A DNA stretch of 57,351 nt from Acidobacteriota bacterium (GTDB taxonomy: Bacteria > Acidobacteriota > Thermoanaerobaculia > Multivoradales > JAHEKO01): positions 1 to 57,351 of the forward strand of contig JADFQD010000005.1 in NCBI GenBank assembly GCA_022561975.1, read 5' to 3'. Numbering within the stretch: position 1 is the first letter of the stretch; the number at the start of each line of letters is the position of its first letter. The position numbers were made by a program, and so were the translations under genes. This document shows positions 26,228 to 35,371 of this stretch, piece by piece. The notes below the pieces were generated by a model that searched no databases, was not told where the DNA came from, and worked only from the letters and a program-made list of their open reading frames with translations.

Positions 26228-27117
26228 GAGCCTTCAGGGCGGTCTTCCTTCGAGAAATCCAAGAACACCGCCTGGTCTTCTTGATCGGCGGATTTCTGGC
26301 GTTGATCCCTCTCTTGGCCCCCCTCTTGGTGCCGACAAGTCACTCCGCAAGAGATGTCCGGGAGGTAACCGCCATGGCGCTTTCTCTCGCCTACGCCCTG
26401 ACCCTCTCGATCGGCCTGGGCATGACCGGAATCGCATCCGAACTCGGTTCGGACCGACACGGTTTTTTCTTCGCGCGGCCCGTCGGCGCAGGGTCACTGC
26501 TGGGGGGAAAGCTTGCCGCCGCCTTCGTCCTCGTAGCGGGTGGCAGCCTCCTGGCTGTAGCGCCCGCGGCAACTCAACTGGCGGAGATCGCCTCAGGCTG
26601 GCATGGAAGCACTGGAACTCGTGGTCTTGGTGTTGCGTTCGTCGCTGCCTCCGCGATGGGAGCGATCCTGCTGGTTCTGGGCTGCGCCCACTTTCTGTCT
26701 CTCGCGGTCAGAGCTCGAGATGCGTGGCTGGCCGTGGATCTCACTTGGCTCGCGACTCTCGCTGCGCTCGGATTCTGGTCCTATGCACAACTGGAAGCGA
26801 TCTTCGCATCCCCTCTTTGGATAGGGATCTTCCTCGCCCCATTCATCTTCCTTCTGATGCCGGCGGTCGTGGTCGCCTGGCTACTGCAGGTGGCCCGAGG
26901 CCGAACCGATCTCTCACGCAGCCACCGCTGGATGTCGACGGCGCTGGGGTGCATGGCTCTCGCGATCGGGGGTTGGCTGGCGATCTCCGCCTATCGCGCG
27001 GCCCGGCCCGAGCCGACCGATCTCTTCGCACTCGATCGGGTTCAGGCCGGTTCAGGCGAGTGGCTGTTCCTCAAGGGAATGACCGGATCGTCCCTTATTG
27101 AGACTTGCATAATATAG
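26224..27117 (+). CDS. ABC-2-type permease, 3' end interrupted by IS630
   Basis: A 297-residue membrane protein with about seven hydrophobic helices (around 20-40, 55-75, 100-120, 135-155, 165-185, 195-220 and 240-260), partner of the upstream ATPase. The last residues, after MTGSS, are encoded by the left inverted repeat of the IS630 element (LIETCII). Removing the element and one TA copy restores a frame reading SSLRRRPVALSNRP and ending at the TGA at 28253, so the uninterrupted gene would have ended about 26 residues after the junction. All helices remain, so the truncated protein may still function. Confidence 0.75.
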   Translation: MRAFRAVFLREIQEHRLVFLIGGFLALIPLLAPLLVPTSHSARDVREVTAMALSLAYALTLSIGLGMTGIASELGSDRHGFFFARPVGAGSLLGGKLAAAFVLVAGGSLLAVAPAATQLAEIASGWHGSTGTRGLGVAFVAASAMGAILLVLGCAHFLSLAVRARDAWLAVDLTWLATLAALGFWSYAQLEAIFASPLWIGIFLAPFIFLLMPAVVVAWLLQVARGRTDLSRSHRWMSTALGCMALAIGGWLAISAYRAARPEPTDLFALDRVQAGSGEWLFLKGMTGSSLIETCII

Positions 27118-27140
27118 TGACATTATGTACAGTTGTGAGT

Positions 27141-27668
27141 ATGGGGAATCCAAAAGGTGTCAGGCGAGATTTCGACATGCTGGAAAAGCGACGATTGAAG
27201 GCCGTGAGGCTGCTCGAGAAAGAGTGGAGCCAGTCGCAAGTAGCTCGGAAAGTCGGAGTCCATCGCCAGTCCGTGAGTCGCTGGGCCCAACAGCTGGCTA
27301 AGTCGGGTCGCGCCGGGTTGAAGAAGGCGGGCCGTGCGGGGCGCAAGCCCCGTCTGAGCCCAGCGGACTTGCGGCGCATCGAGCGCGGACTCAAACGTGG
27401 CCCAGAGGCGTTGGGATATGTCACGGGTCTGTGGACTACCGTGCGGGTCAAAGAACTCATCGAGCAGGAATGTGACGTGAGCTTCCACCCCTCCCATGTC
27501 TGGAGAATCCTCCAGCGACTGGGCTGGAGCTGCCAGCGGCCGGCTCGCCGGGCGATCGAACGCAACGAGGAGGCGATCCGATACTGGAAGAAGGTACGGT
27601 GGCCGGAGCTAAAAAAAACGCCGCTCGAGAAGGCCGCACCATCGTCTTCGTCGACGAAAGCGGTTTGA
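27141..27668 (+). CDS. IS630 transposase, N-terminal part (orfA)
   Basis: About 175 residues from the ATG at 27141. Two helix-turn-helix segments: VRLLEKEWSQSQVARKVGVHRQSVSRWAQQL (paired-like DNA binding) and a winged region up to VKELIEQECDVSFHPSHVWRILQRLGW, as in IS630 N-terminal halves. It lacks the catalytic domain and reads into ELKKTPLEK across the A8 run at 27612-27619. A -1 slip at A_AAA_AAA joins it to orfB. Unframeshifted product ends at 27668. Confidence 0.88.
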   Translation: MGNPKGVRRDFDMLEKRRLKAVRLLEKEWSQSQVARKVGVHRQSVSRWAQQLAKSGRAGLKKAGRAGRKPRLSPADLRRIERGLKRGPEALGYVTGLWTTVRVKELIEQECDVSFHPSHVWRILQRLGWSCQRPARRAIERNEEAIRYWKKVRWPELKKTPLEKAAPSSSSTKAV

Positions 27669-28150
27669 GCGAACGACCGCACCGGTGCCGCACCTGGTCG
27701 CCCAAGGGCCAGACACCGGTCCTCGAGTTTCACTTCAACTGGAACAAGCTCTCGGCGATCGCGGGGATCACGTGGTGGAACTTCTACTTCCGGATCTTCC
27801 CCGACTCGATCAAGTCCCCTCAGGTGGTGGTATTCCTCAAGCACCTCCTGCGCCACATCCCGGGCAAGGTGTTGGTCATCTGGGACGGACTACCCAGTCA
27901 TCGCAGTCATCTGGTGCGTGACTTCGTGGCCGCCCAAGACGGCCGCCTAAAGCTCGAGCGTCTGCCGGCCTATGCGCCCGAACTCAATCCGGTCGAGTAC
28001 ATCTGGGGCTACTGGAAGCACCATGAGCTACCCAATTTCTGTCCCAAGGATTTCTCCCAGCTCAGCTACGAGGCCCGCTGTGCGCTGCGCCGTATGCGTC
28101 GTCGCCCACCCCTCGTTGAATCCTTCTGGAAACAAGCCGAACTCTTCTGA
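27599..28150 (+). CDS. IS630 transposase, catalytic DDE part (orfB)
   Basis: A 183-residue open frame holding the DDE domain: first Asp in IVFVDESGLS, second in VIWDGLPSH, and the glutamate in YAPELNPVEYIWGYWK, the order and spacing typical of IS630. It has no good start of its own (GTG at 27599). Because it is in the -1 frame relative to orfA and the overlap contains A8, it is most likely made as an orfA-orfB fusion, reading ...RWPELKKNAAREGRTIVF. Confidence 0.9.
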   Translation: MAGAKKNAAREGRTIVFVDESGLSERPHRCRTWSPKGQTPVLEFHFNWNKLSAIAGITWWNFYFRIFPDSIKSPQVVVFLKHLLRHIPGKVLVIWDGLPSHRSHLVRDFVAAQDGRLKLERLPAYAPELNPVEYIWGYWKHHELPNFCPKDFSQLSYEARCALRRMRRRPPLVESFWKQAELF

Positions 28151-28369
28151 AACGTCACTATATTCTGCAAAGATCAGTAGGCGCCGTCCGGTGGCTCTCT
28201 CCAACCGCCCGACGAAACTCTCGGAACCGAGCGGTCTACCGATGCGCCCGTGACGCAGAGGGCTCCGGTTCCCTCACGAGCGCGCTGGTCTTTCCTCAAG
28301 TAGAGGTTCCAGTCAGCGATACGCTCGGCACCCGGGCCGCGGTTGACCAGGGGTTCTTTGAGAGCGGCC

Positions 28370-29458
28370 CTACTCCAACTCGATCTCGGCAACGGCCCGA
28401 CCGACGATCGGCTGTACATACCAGCGATCGAAGAAGTAGCGCACCTTCTCGTCCCCCTGCACAATCGCCTCGTCGTAGGGTGCCAGATCGAGCCGCTGAC
28501 GAATGCTCTCTTCGTCCAGCCCTTCGGCGTTCAGGCGCCGAATCTCGCCGACGGTGTGACGCTGCAGGGCGAGCACCTTCTCGGCGTAGGCGCGGTCGGT
28601 CTGAGTCGGCCCGTGGCCGAGGACGAGATGGTCGAAGTCAAAGGCGAGGAGGGCCTCGATCGAACCGATCACCTCGCTGGGATAGGTGGGGTATCCGAAG
28701 GGCACTGGGTGGGTGACGATGTCGCCGACGATCAGGACCCTGTCGCGCGGCAGGTAGACGACGAGGTCACCGGGGGTATTGGCACGACCGACGAAGTGGA
28801 TCTCGATCGGCCGGTCGCTGAAGGGCAGGGTCATGCCGCCGGTGGTGGTGATCTGCGGCACGCCGGCGCTGGCCTCGGGTGCGTGGCGGGCGAGTTCTGG
28901 GTAGTCGGTGAGGATCCGCTCACGGTAGCGGCGACCGGTGGCGGGCAGAGGTTCGCCGGTGTCGGCGTCGATGCCGCTCACCAGTTCTCTCTCGGTCGTC
29001 TCGCGCAGCGCTTCCAGCCGCTCTGGGAAGCGACCGACGCGCTCGACGAGACGGCTCACGATGCGCTCGTGCGTCCAGGGATGACTGACGATTCGAGCTG
29101 CCGGAAAGGCCGCGAGGTAGCGGTCGAGGCCAACGGTATGGTCGCTGTGCCAGTGACTGACGATGACGTAGAGCAGTGGCCCGGCATCCAGCGCTTCGAT
29201 CTTGGCGATGATTTGATTGACGACCGGGGCCGCACCGCCGCCATCGACGAGCACGACACCGGCGGCTGTCGTGATGAGGACCGCGTTGCCGATCACGGGA
29301 TAGCGCGACATGTCCAGCCGGACGCCGAGAACGATGCCTTCGGTCACCGGCGAGAACTCCAGATCGAAGGGTCCCGCGGCCGGGGCGGGCGATGCGAGCA
29401 AGGCCAGGTACGCGGCAGCCAGCGTAGCGGCTGCGTGGGAGCAACCGGATCTCTTCAT
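28370..29458 (-). CDS. secreted metallo-beta-lactamase-fold hydrolase
   Basis: A 362-residue protein. Signal peptide (residues 1-27, LAAAYLALLASPAPAAG) followed by an MBL fold: SHWHSDHTVG zinc motif (HxHxDH), a further His in SHPWTH, GDIVTH and a late LVLGHGPTQ histidine. It resembles the subgroup of periplasmic MBL hydrolases near quinoprotein relay proteins, not true beta-lactamases. The ATG at 29458 is used; the extra 20 residues in the track ORF precede the signal peptide. Reaction unknown. Confidence 0.88.
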   Translation of the reverse strand: MKRSGCSHAAATLAAAYLALLASPAPAAGPFDLEFSPVTEGIVLGVRLDMSRYPVIGNAVLITTAAGVVLVDGGGAAPVVNQIIAKIEALDAGPLLYVIVSHWHSDHTVGLDRYLAAFPAARIVSHPWTHERIVSRLVERVGRFPERLEALRETTERELVSGIDADTGEPLPATGRRYRERILTDYPELARHAPEASAGVPQITTTGGMTLPFSDRPIEIHFVGRANTPGDLVVYLPRDRVLIVGDIVTHPVPFGYPTYPSEVIGSIEALLAFDFDHLVLGHGPTQTDRAYAEKVLALQRHTVGEIRRLNAEGLDEESIRQRLDLAPYDEAIVQGDEKVRYFFDRWYVQPIVGRAVAEIELE

Positions 29459-29495
29459 TCCAGAATGTACGAAACGAGCCCGGGTGTTTCTGGGG

Positions 29496-30374
29496 CTACT
29501 GGTGCCAGCTCTCGCCACTCAGGACCCACTGGCCCTCGGCGAGCTTCATCTTGATCCTGCCGGTTGCGGGCTCTCCCTCGGACTTGCCTTTGACGTCGAG
29601 GTAGGCGGTGTCACCGGCGAGGAGACCACCGACGACTTCGAGGTCCGTGTGCTGGAACATGGTCAGGAACTCGAGCACATCCGTATCGCTCAGTTCGAGA
29701 TCCTGCTGGAGTTCGTCCAGCTCTTGGAGTTTTTCCGCCGGCATCTTGCTGCGGATGAGCTCCAGATCGCCGGTCGCAAGGAGCTCGACCGACTCGAGAT
29801 AGGCCTTGCCCGGCGCGCCGCCGCCGGCCGGCAGGGGCTCGCCGAGCTCCTCCGGCCTGGGAATGCGAGCGGCGAAGCTGAGGTCGATCTCGTAGCTGTC
29901 GTCGAAGAACTCGCCGCTGCCACTCATTCGTCCGCGGAACTCTTCCGGCCCGGCACTCGAGAGTTCCGCGTCGAAGTCGAGCCCGCTGATCGATGTCTGT
30001 AGGGTGTCCGTGACCACGAACAGGTTCCTGGAGATGCTTGCCCCGTCCGAGGCGAAGAGCACTTGGAGACTGGTGCCATGGTAGGAGTCGATCTCCAGGT
30101 AGGGAACCGGCTCCGCGGTCAGAGTCACCAGGAAGGCCTGCTCTCCCTCCTCGAGGGGGTTCTCCTCAGCCTGGACGTAGGCGTGCTTGATGGCGACGCT
30201 CTCGCCGTTGATGATCATCGTGCCCTCCGCCTGGCCCCACTCTTGGGCGCCGAGCCTCGGCGCGATCAGGAGGGCGATGGCGAGAAACCAGATACGGCCA
30301 TGTCGTCGCAGTCGAGCACTTCCCGCAGCGTGGTCGGCTAAGTGCTGCTGCCCATTTTTTCGTGTGTCGCTCAC
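29496..30374 (-). CDS. secreted protein of unknown function
   Basis: Not recognised. A 292-residue protein with an N-terminal signal (WFLAIALLIAPRLGAQE, cleavage after about residue 43) and an otherwise soluble, acidic sequence without cysteine pairs or catalytic motifs. The pattern of short hydrophobic strands (EQAFLVTLTAEPVPYLEID, GDTAYLDVKGKSEGE) suggests a beta-rich domain. A GTG start at 30374 is chosen because GGGAGGAA lies just upstream. It precedes the MBL gene by 37 bp on the same strand, so the two are probably co-transcribed. Confidence 0.75.
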   Translation of the reverse strand: MSDTRKNGQQHLADHAAGSARLRRHGRIWFLAIALLIAPRLGAQEWGQAEGTMIINGESVAIKHAYVQAEENPLEEGEQAFLVTLTAEPVPYLEIDSYHGTSLQVLFASDGASISRNLFVVTDTLQTSISGLDFDAELSSAGPEEFRGRMSGSGEFFDDSYEIDLSFAARIPRPEELGEPLPAGGGAPGKAYLESVELLATGDLELIRSKMPAEKLQELDELQQDLELSDTDVLEFLTMFQHTDLEVVGGLLAGDTAYLDVKGKSEGEPATGRIKMKLAEGQWVLSGESWHQ

Positions 30375-30711
30375 TAGAGTTCCTCCCAATGATGTGCGCT
30401 GATGCGCCGTTTGGTGGAGAGCCGAGACGGCCTAAGACGTCGCGTCTCGGATGCGCTTGGCGGATGCTCTTTAATCGAATGGCACTTTGCAGTAGCGAAG
30501 CCGGCTGACTGTAGCAGCTACGGAGCCAGGAAACCGCGGGACGAGGTGCCGGTTCGCGGCGAGAGGTCGCACCCTGGGACACCGAGCCGCGGTGGTAGAG
30601 TCGCGATCGATATGAAAGCGTGTCCACTCGATCATTTTGTTGCATTGCCCCCAAGGGTGGCAGAGCAGGGGTGACGGCTTTCGCGCCGCCAGCCGCAGGG
30701 CGCACACGCGC
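30375..30711. other. divergent intergenic region with inverted repeat
   Basis: A 337-bp gap between two divergent genes. It contains a perfect 8-bp inverted repeat CCGAGACG/CGTCTCGG (30422-30450, 13-base loop), which could be an operator or leader hairpin for the minus-strand gene. No clear sigma-70 or sigma-54 promoter was found, and no small ORF looks convincing. Confidence 0.5.
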
Positions 30712-32064
30712 ATGGTCGCCTTTGCATCGCTTTTTCTGAGTCTGGTCGTCGGGTTTCAGCCGGTCGAACTTCACGTCGGCGAGTTGGTCGCTTCGGTCGA
30801 GATTCTCGTCGACGGTCGGCAAGCGGGCACTCTCCGGCAGGCGCCGTGGTCGCTACCGTGCGACTTCGGCGAGGAGTTGGTTCCTCACCAACTCGTGGCC
30901 GTGGCCTATGACGCGAGCGGCCAGGAAGTGGGCCGGACGAGCCAATGGGTCAACCTTCCGCGCTCACCCGCCGAAGCGTCCCTGATTCTGGAGCGCGACG
31001 GCGATCGGACCTTTGCTCGGCTGGACTGGGAAAGTGTGGTCGGAACCGATCCGGTCACGGTGAGGGTGACGTTCGACGGCGCGGCTGTGCCGGTTTCTGA
31101 TGCCCATCGCATCGAGCTGCCGAAACACGACCCACAGCAGCTCCACTTCGTGCGCGTTGAACTCGAGTTCGCGAGGAACGTCAGCTCGGTGGCCGAGATG
31201 ACCTTTGGCGGGACCTACGCCGGGGGTAGCCGCACCGAGCTGACAGCGATTGCGGTCCAGCTTGATTCGGGTCGCAAGCTGCCGGCATTGCGGAAGCTTC
31301 AGGGGCGGTTCCGGAAGGACGGAAGGGCACTCACGGTGGTGGCTACCGAGGAGGGGCCGGCCACCGTTCTGGTGGTTCGCGACCAGCGCGCGAGGGAGAC
31401 GCTGGCGGAACTCGGCCGCTCGAGCGAGGCTGCGAAGGTGCGTCACAGGCGGACGCTGTTCGGGGGCGGATCCGCCACCAATCCGCGATCGCTTCGCTAC
31501 ATGATGCCGCTCTCAGAGGATCAGCGCCTGCGCTTCATCTGGCCGGTGGCGAACTCGCGAGAGGACACGGCGCCGGACCTGGAAGTCTTCGACTTCTCGT
31601 CGCCGCTGGACTCGAGGGACGGAGGCGTCTATTGGCTTCTTTCGAACGTTTTGCAACCGCCATCCTTGGCGGGGGAGCAACGCCTGGCCGATGCGGTCGC
31701 GGTTGCGGGTGCGATAGCGGCGCGCCGCAACCGCAGACGGGCGGTGGTCCTGGTTCTAGATGAAGACACACGCGATGCGAGCCGCCTCGAAGCGCCGCTC
31801 GTGCGGCGCTATCTCGAGGCGCTGATGGTGCCGCTGGTGGTCTGGTCGCCGAGGATGAGAGAAGGGACCGGCGTCAAGAAAGGTGTCGGCAAGTCGACAG
31901 TCTGGGGTGAAAGCCGTGATGTCTCGTCGCTGGCGGGTCTCGAGCGAGCGGTCGCCGATCTCAGCCGCATGCTCGATCGGCAACGATTGGTCTGGATCGA
32001 GGGTCTTCACCTGCCGCAGGACATCACCCTGGCCGCGGACTCCAAGCTGAGCATCGCGCGATGA
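30712..32064 (+). CDS. secreted VWA-like protein, paralogue of the gene at 49723-52830
   Basis: A 450-residue protein starting at ATG 30712 with a hydrophobic N terminus (MVAFASLFLSLVVG). Its layout parallels the first half of the 1035-residue protein: an Ig-like N-terminal segment (VASVEILVDGRQAGTLRQAPW against LEVRVDLGPEGQPAELYLDGE; each followed by VNLPRSPAEA or VNRPGQEAEL), then RLADAVAVAGAIAARRNRRRAVVLVL against RIADAVAASGLVAAAGPRRRAVVLIL, and YLEALMVPLVVW against YLAEVNVPLVVL. It lacks the C-terminal VWFA part. First gene of an ATGA-coupled operon. Function unknown. Confidence 0.8.
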   Translation: MVAFASLFLSLVVGFQPVELHVGELVASVEILVDGRQAGTLRQAPWSLPCDFGEELVPHQLVAVAYDASGQEVGRTSQWVNLPRSPAEASLILERDGDRTFARLDWESVVGTDPVTVRVTFDGAAVPVSDAHRIELPKHDPQQLHFVRVELEFARNVSSVAEMTFGGTYAGGSRTELTAIAVQLDSGRKLPALRKLQGRFRKDGRALTVVATEEGPATVLVVRDQRARETLAELGRSSEAAKVRHRRTLFGGGSATNPRSLRYMMPLSEDQRLRFIWPVANSREDTAPDLEVFDFSSPLDSRDGGVYWLLSNVLQPPSLAGEQRLADAVAVAGAIAARRNRRRAVVLVLDEDTRDASRLEAPLVRRYLEALMVPLVVWSPRMREGTGVKKGVGKSTVWGESRDVSSLAGLERAVADLSRMLDRQRLVWIEGLHLPQDITLAADSKLSIAR

Positions 32065-33512
32065 GACGGCGGACAATCGGCCCTCGGCGCGAACCGCGGC
32101 GGGGGCTGAGTTCGGGGCTGGGTCGGCGATCGTGCCGTGGACCGCGCCGTCGGCTCCGTCGGGGCCTCGTTTTCATCGGCGTAGTCTTTGCGGTCGCGGT
32201 TGTCGCGGTGGTATCTGCAGGTGGGGCGGGCGGGGCCGGTGTGGCCGGTCCGGAGCCCCCGGCGGAGCGCAGCCTCGAGCCCGCGCCGACTCCACTGGGC
32301 AAAGCGGCCGCGATCAAAGACGACGGCGACTGGGTCTGGGCAGAGGCGGGCTTCCGGCTCTTGCGCGAACCGGATTTCGAGTCAGGGCACCTCGCCTATG
32401 TCGAGGTTCGTACCCAGCTAGAGGTACTCGAACGTCACCAGCACTGGGTACGGGTTAGGCATGGAGCGCTGATCGGATGGATCTCGACGGTACTGGAGTC
32501 CACTGGCGAGTCCACCGGCGAGTCCACCGCCGCCGGGCCGCCCGCGAACGGCACGGCGGTGAGTGCCCGGTATGTCGCGAGGGCACGAGATGTGTTCGAG
32601 CTCGAAGACAGCCCCGAGTTCTTTGGGGAGTTTGCTCTCTACACCGATGTTACGGACGATCGGATTCTCGAGATTCTCCGCAAGACCAGCCGGCATCTTC
32701 CGTTGGCCTACAGGGAGCGCTACGGTCTCGAAGGACAACCACCTGTTCGCGAGACGATTCTGCTTTTTGCGCGCGAGGCCGACTATCGAGCCTTTACGCT
32801 CGAGGAGGTTGCGAGGCGCAGGCCGGATCTTCGAGGACACGCCACCCCCGAGATCGCGGTCCTCTACGTCGGCGACCACTCGTCCGAGGCGGTGGTCGCG
32901 GTCTTGGTTCACGAGCTGACCCATCTCCTCAATCGGCGGGTTTTCGGAGCCCCGATACCCCCTTGGCTCGAAGAGGGGTTGGCGAACGATCTGGCCTTTT
33001 GCCGGATCGATGCGCGTGGGCGCACCCGCTTGGGCAGTCTGGGTGGTCGCAGCGTCGTGATCGAACAGCCGGAGTACGATCAGGGCGGATTCATCCGAAT
33101 CGACAGAAGAGTGCACCTGACCGGTCCCATTGCTTCCCTGAGGTCTGTGCAGGAGCGATGGAGAACGTCCGAAGGTCTTCCCCTGGCGTTGCTCACGGAT
33201 CTTGTTTGGAGCGAGTTCACCGATTCCCGAGACCGCGGCCTTCGCTACGCTACGAGCGCGTTTTTGGTTCGCTATCTATTGGACTCCGGAGGGGATTCCG
33301 GAGCGGGTCGGCTGGCGTCCGGCTTTCGTTCGTTTCTGCGATCGGTTGCCGCCGGCGGCGCGGCCGGTCCGGAGGACCTCGCGCGGTATTTGAACCAAGG
33401 GTTGAACCAAGAGCTGAAACAAGGGCTCGACCGAGGGCTGGATGAGGGGCTTTTGGATCTCGACACGGGGTTCGCGAGCTGGATTGCGGCCCAGCGGTTG
33501 TCCGGGTCATGA
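32061..33512 (+). CDS. secreted SH3-domain metallopeptidase (peptidase MA-like)
   Basis: A 483-residue protein. A basic N terminus and membrane anchor (residues 38-56) are followed by an SH3b-like domain (FRLLREPDFESGHLAYVEV, about 100-150), an EST/GEST tandem repeat linker and a gluzincin-type domain: HELTHLLN zinc motif with the third ligand in PPWLEEGLAN. This pattern matches peptidase MA-like proteins. The C terminus has QGL/RGL/EGL short repeats. The start overlaps the previous stop and its stop overlaps the CRTAC1-like gene (ATGA both times). Target unknown; probably envelope or extracellular protein processing. Confidence 0.8.
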   Translation: MRRRTIGPRREPRRGLSSGLGRRSCRGPRRRLRRGLVFIGVVFAVAVVAVVSAGGAGGAGVAGPEPPAERSLEPAPTPLGKAAAIKDDGDWVWAEAGFRLLREPDFESGHLAYVEVRTQLEVLERHQHWVRVRHGALIGWISTVLESTGESTGESTAAGPPANGTAVSARYVARARDVFELEDSPEFFGEFALYTDVTDDRILEILRKTSRHLPLAYRERYGLEGQPPVRETILLFAREADYRAFTLEEVARRRPDLRGHATPEIAVLYVGDHSSEAVVAVLVHELTHLLNRRVFGAPIPPWLEEGLANDLAFCRIDARGRTRLGSLGGRSVVIEQPEYDQGGFIRIDRRVHLTGPIASLRSVQERWRTSEGLPLALLTDLVWSEFTDSRDRGLRYATSAFLVRYLLDSGGDSGAGRLASGFRSFLRSVAAGGAAGPEDLARYLNQGLNQELKQGLDRGLDEGLLDLDTGFASWIAAQRLSGS

Positions 33513-35371
33513 TGCGCTCCTGGAAGAAGTTCGAGAGGTGGGCGTCGAAAGTGATCACGCTCTCAGCCCTGAGCGTGTTGCTTTCGGCTTTCTCTGCGAG
33601 CGCGGAACCCCCCTTCGCCGAAGTCTCGGAAGCCGCCGGACTCGAGTTCGTGCATTTCAACGGAATGTCCGGCGAGTTCTACTTCCCCGAGAACGTCGGA
33701 GCCGGAGTCGCGATGCTGGACTTTGACGGCGACGGGGACCTAGATCTCTTCCTACGCCAGGGAATGCTTCTCGGGTCGAACAAGAAAATGGGGGAGGCTC
33801 TCTTCCCACCACCGGTCGGGGCTCCTCCGGGTGACCGTCTCTTCCGCAACGATTCGCCCGGCATCACCGGCACCAGAGACTCAGCCGGATCCCTTCGATT
33901 CGTTGACGTCACCGAGGCCAGTGGCATCGTTGGTGAGAGCTACGGCATGGGCGTCGCCGTCGGCGACTACAACGGCGACGGAGCGGTTGACCTGTACCTC
34001 ACCAACTTCGGCGCCAACCGGCTGTGGGAAAACGACGGTCATGGCCGGTTTACGGATGTCACCGAGAAAGCCGGCGTCGGGGTCGACCAGTGGAGCGTGA
34101 GCGCGACCTTTCTGGACTACGACCGTGACGGACGGCTCGATCTCTACGTCGCCAACTATGTGGACTTCACCATCGAAATCCACAAACCCTGCTTTTCGGA
34201 ATCGAGCGCCCGGGACTACTGCGGACCCCGCTCCTATAATCCACAGCCCGATCGCCTGTTTCACAACCGCGGCGACGGGACCTTCAAAGACGTCAGCGCC
34301 GTCGCCGGGATCGCCAGTGAATTCGGCGGCGCGTTGGGAGTGGTTGCCGCGGATTTCAATCTCGACGGTTGGACCGACATCTACGTCACCAATGACCAGC
34401 TTGCGAACCAACTGTGGATCAACGGAGGCGACGGTCGCTTTACCAACGAAGCGGTTCTAGCCGGGGTGGCGGTCAACATGGACGGTGCCCCCGAGGCCTC
34501 GATGGGGGTCGATGCCGCCGACTTCGACAATGATGGCGACGAGGACCTCTTTCTCACCCACTTGAGACGCCAGACCAACACGATCTATGTCAATCAAGGC
34601 GACGGTTGGTTCAGCGACAAGACACTCGAAACCGGGCTCGCCGCGGCGAGCTTCCCCTACACCTCCTTCGGCACCGCCTGGATCGACTTCGACAACGACG
34701 GCAGACTGGACTTATTTGTCGCCAACGGTGCGGTACAAACGATCGAAGCACTGGCTCTCGCGAAAGATCCCTATCCTTTGCACCAGCCCAATCAACTTTT
34801 TCGCAACCTCGGCAACGGCAGGTTCGAGGACGTGACCGCGCGCGCCGGAGAGCCTTTCGCGCGCTCGGAGGTGAGCCGGGGCGCTGCCTTTGGTGATCTC
34901 GACAACGACGGGGATACGGACGTGGTCTTGACCAACAACAACGGTCCGGTGCGCCTGCTTCGCAACCGTGTCGGCAGCCGGAAGGCTTGGTTGGGCTTGC
35001 GGCTCCGGGAGTCCAGCTCGACGGGCGACGTTCTGGGTGCGCGCGCCGCTTTGCTCCGCTCCGGCGAACCGACACTCTGGCGACGGGCGCGCGCGGACGG
35101 CAGCTATGCCTCGGCCAACGACTCGCGGATTCTCGCCGGCCTGGGGGCTCGGCAGGCCGGGCGATCCCTAGCCGAAGTCCTCGTGGTCTGGCCCGCCGGC
35201 AAGTCGACGCGCGAGTCGGCCGGCAGAACCTGCCGTTACCGCGACCTGCCGATCGATCGCTACATCACGCTGTATCGAGATACCGGCCCGACTACCGCCA
35301 CCACTGGCGGCCCCACTGGCGACCCCACTAGCAGCAATACCAGAGGCGATCTCTCGGGAGATGGGGAATGA
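33509..35371 (+). CDS. CRTAC1-like FG-GAP/ASPIC (UnbV) propeller protein
   Basis: A 620-residue protein. Signal peptide (KVITLSALSVLLSAFSASAE) followed by repeated FG-GAP/VCBS calcium-binding motifs (DFDGDGDLDLFL, DYNGDGAVDLYL, DYDRDGRLDLYV, DFNLDGWTDIYV, DFDNDGDEDLFL, DFDNDGRLDLFV, DLDNDGDTDVVL), giving a beta-propeller, and an ASPIC/UnbV domain at about 500-600 (LGLRLRESSSTGDVLGARAALL). Typical of secreted acidobacterial and planctomycete proteins of unknown function. It has no in-frame TGA, unlike the gene at 40471-44493. Overlaps upstream and downstream genes by 4 bp. Confidence 0.9.
   Translation: MMRSWKKFERWASKVITLSALSVLLSAFSASAEPPFAEVSEAAGLEFVHFNGMSGEFYFPENVGAGVAMLDFDGDGDLDLFLRQGMLLGSNKKMGEALFPPPVGAPPGDRLFRNDSPGITGTRDSAGSLRFVDVTEASGIVGESYGMGVAVGDYNGDGAVDLYLTNFGANRLWENDGHGRFTDVTEKAGVGVDQWSVSATFLDYDRDGRLDLYVANYVDFTIEIHKPCFSESSARDYCGPRSYNPQPDRLFHNRGDGTFKDVSAVAGIASEFGGALGVVAADFNLDGWTDIYVTNDQLANQLWINGGDGRFTNEAVLAGVAVNMDGAPEASMGVDAADFDNDGDEDLFLTHLRRQTNTIYVNQGDGWFSDKTLETGLAAASFPYTSFGTAWIDFDNDGRLDLFVANGAVQTIEALALAKDPYPLHQPNQLFRNLGNGRFEDVTARAGEPFARSEVSRGAAFGDLDNDGDTDVVLTNNNGPVRLLRNRVGSRKAWLGLRLRESSSTGDVLGARAALLRSGEPTLWRRARADGSYASANDSRILAGLGARQAGRSLAEVLVVWPAGKSTRESAGRTCRYRDLPIDRYITLYRDTGPTTATTGGPTGDPTSSNTRGDLSGDGE

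Larger units (their letters stand above)
27098..28177 (+). mobile_element. complete IS630-family insertion sequence
   Basis: 1080 bp. The left inverted repeat TTGAGACTTGCATAATATAGTGAC (27098-27121) and the reverse complement of the right one (28154-28177), CTGATCTTTGCAGAATATAGTGAC, match at 19 of 24 positions. The element is flanked by TA on both sides (27096-27097 and 28178-28179), the target duplication expected for IS630/Tc1-mariner elements. It carries two transposase ORFs and sits inside the ABC permease gene. Confidence 0.9.

Noticed and set aside
28178-28369. Minus-strand ORF (28174-28464) with WREPPDG as a gene fragment
   Set aside because: It runs into the IS end and over the MBL gene 3' end; no recognisable domain and no start; may be decayed sequence.
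30471-30490. TGGCACTTTGCA in the divergent region as a sigma-54 promoter
   Set aside because: GG and GC are only 6 bases apart, not the required 10.
32490-32530. GAGTCCAC tandem repeats as a CRISPR-like array
   Set aside because: They are short in-frame codon repeats (EST/GEST) in a protein linker, without unique spacers.
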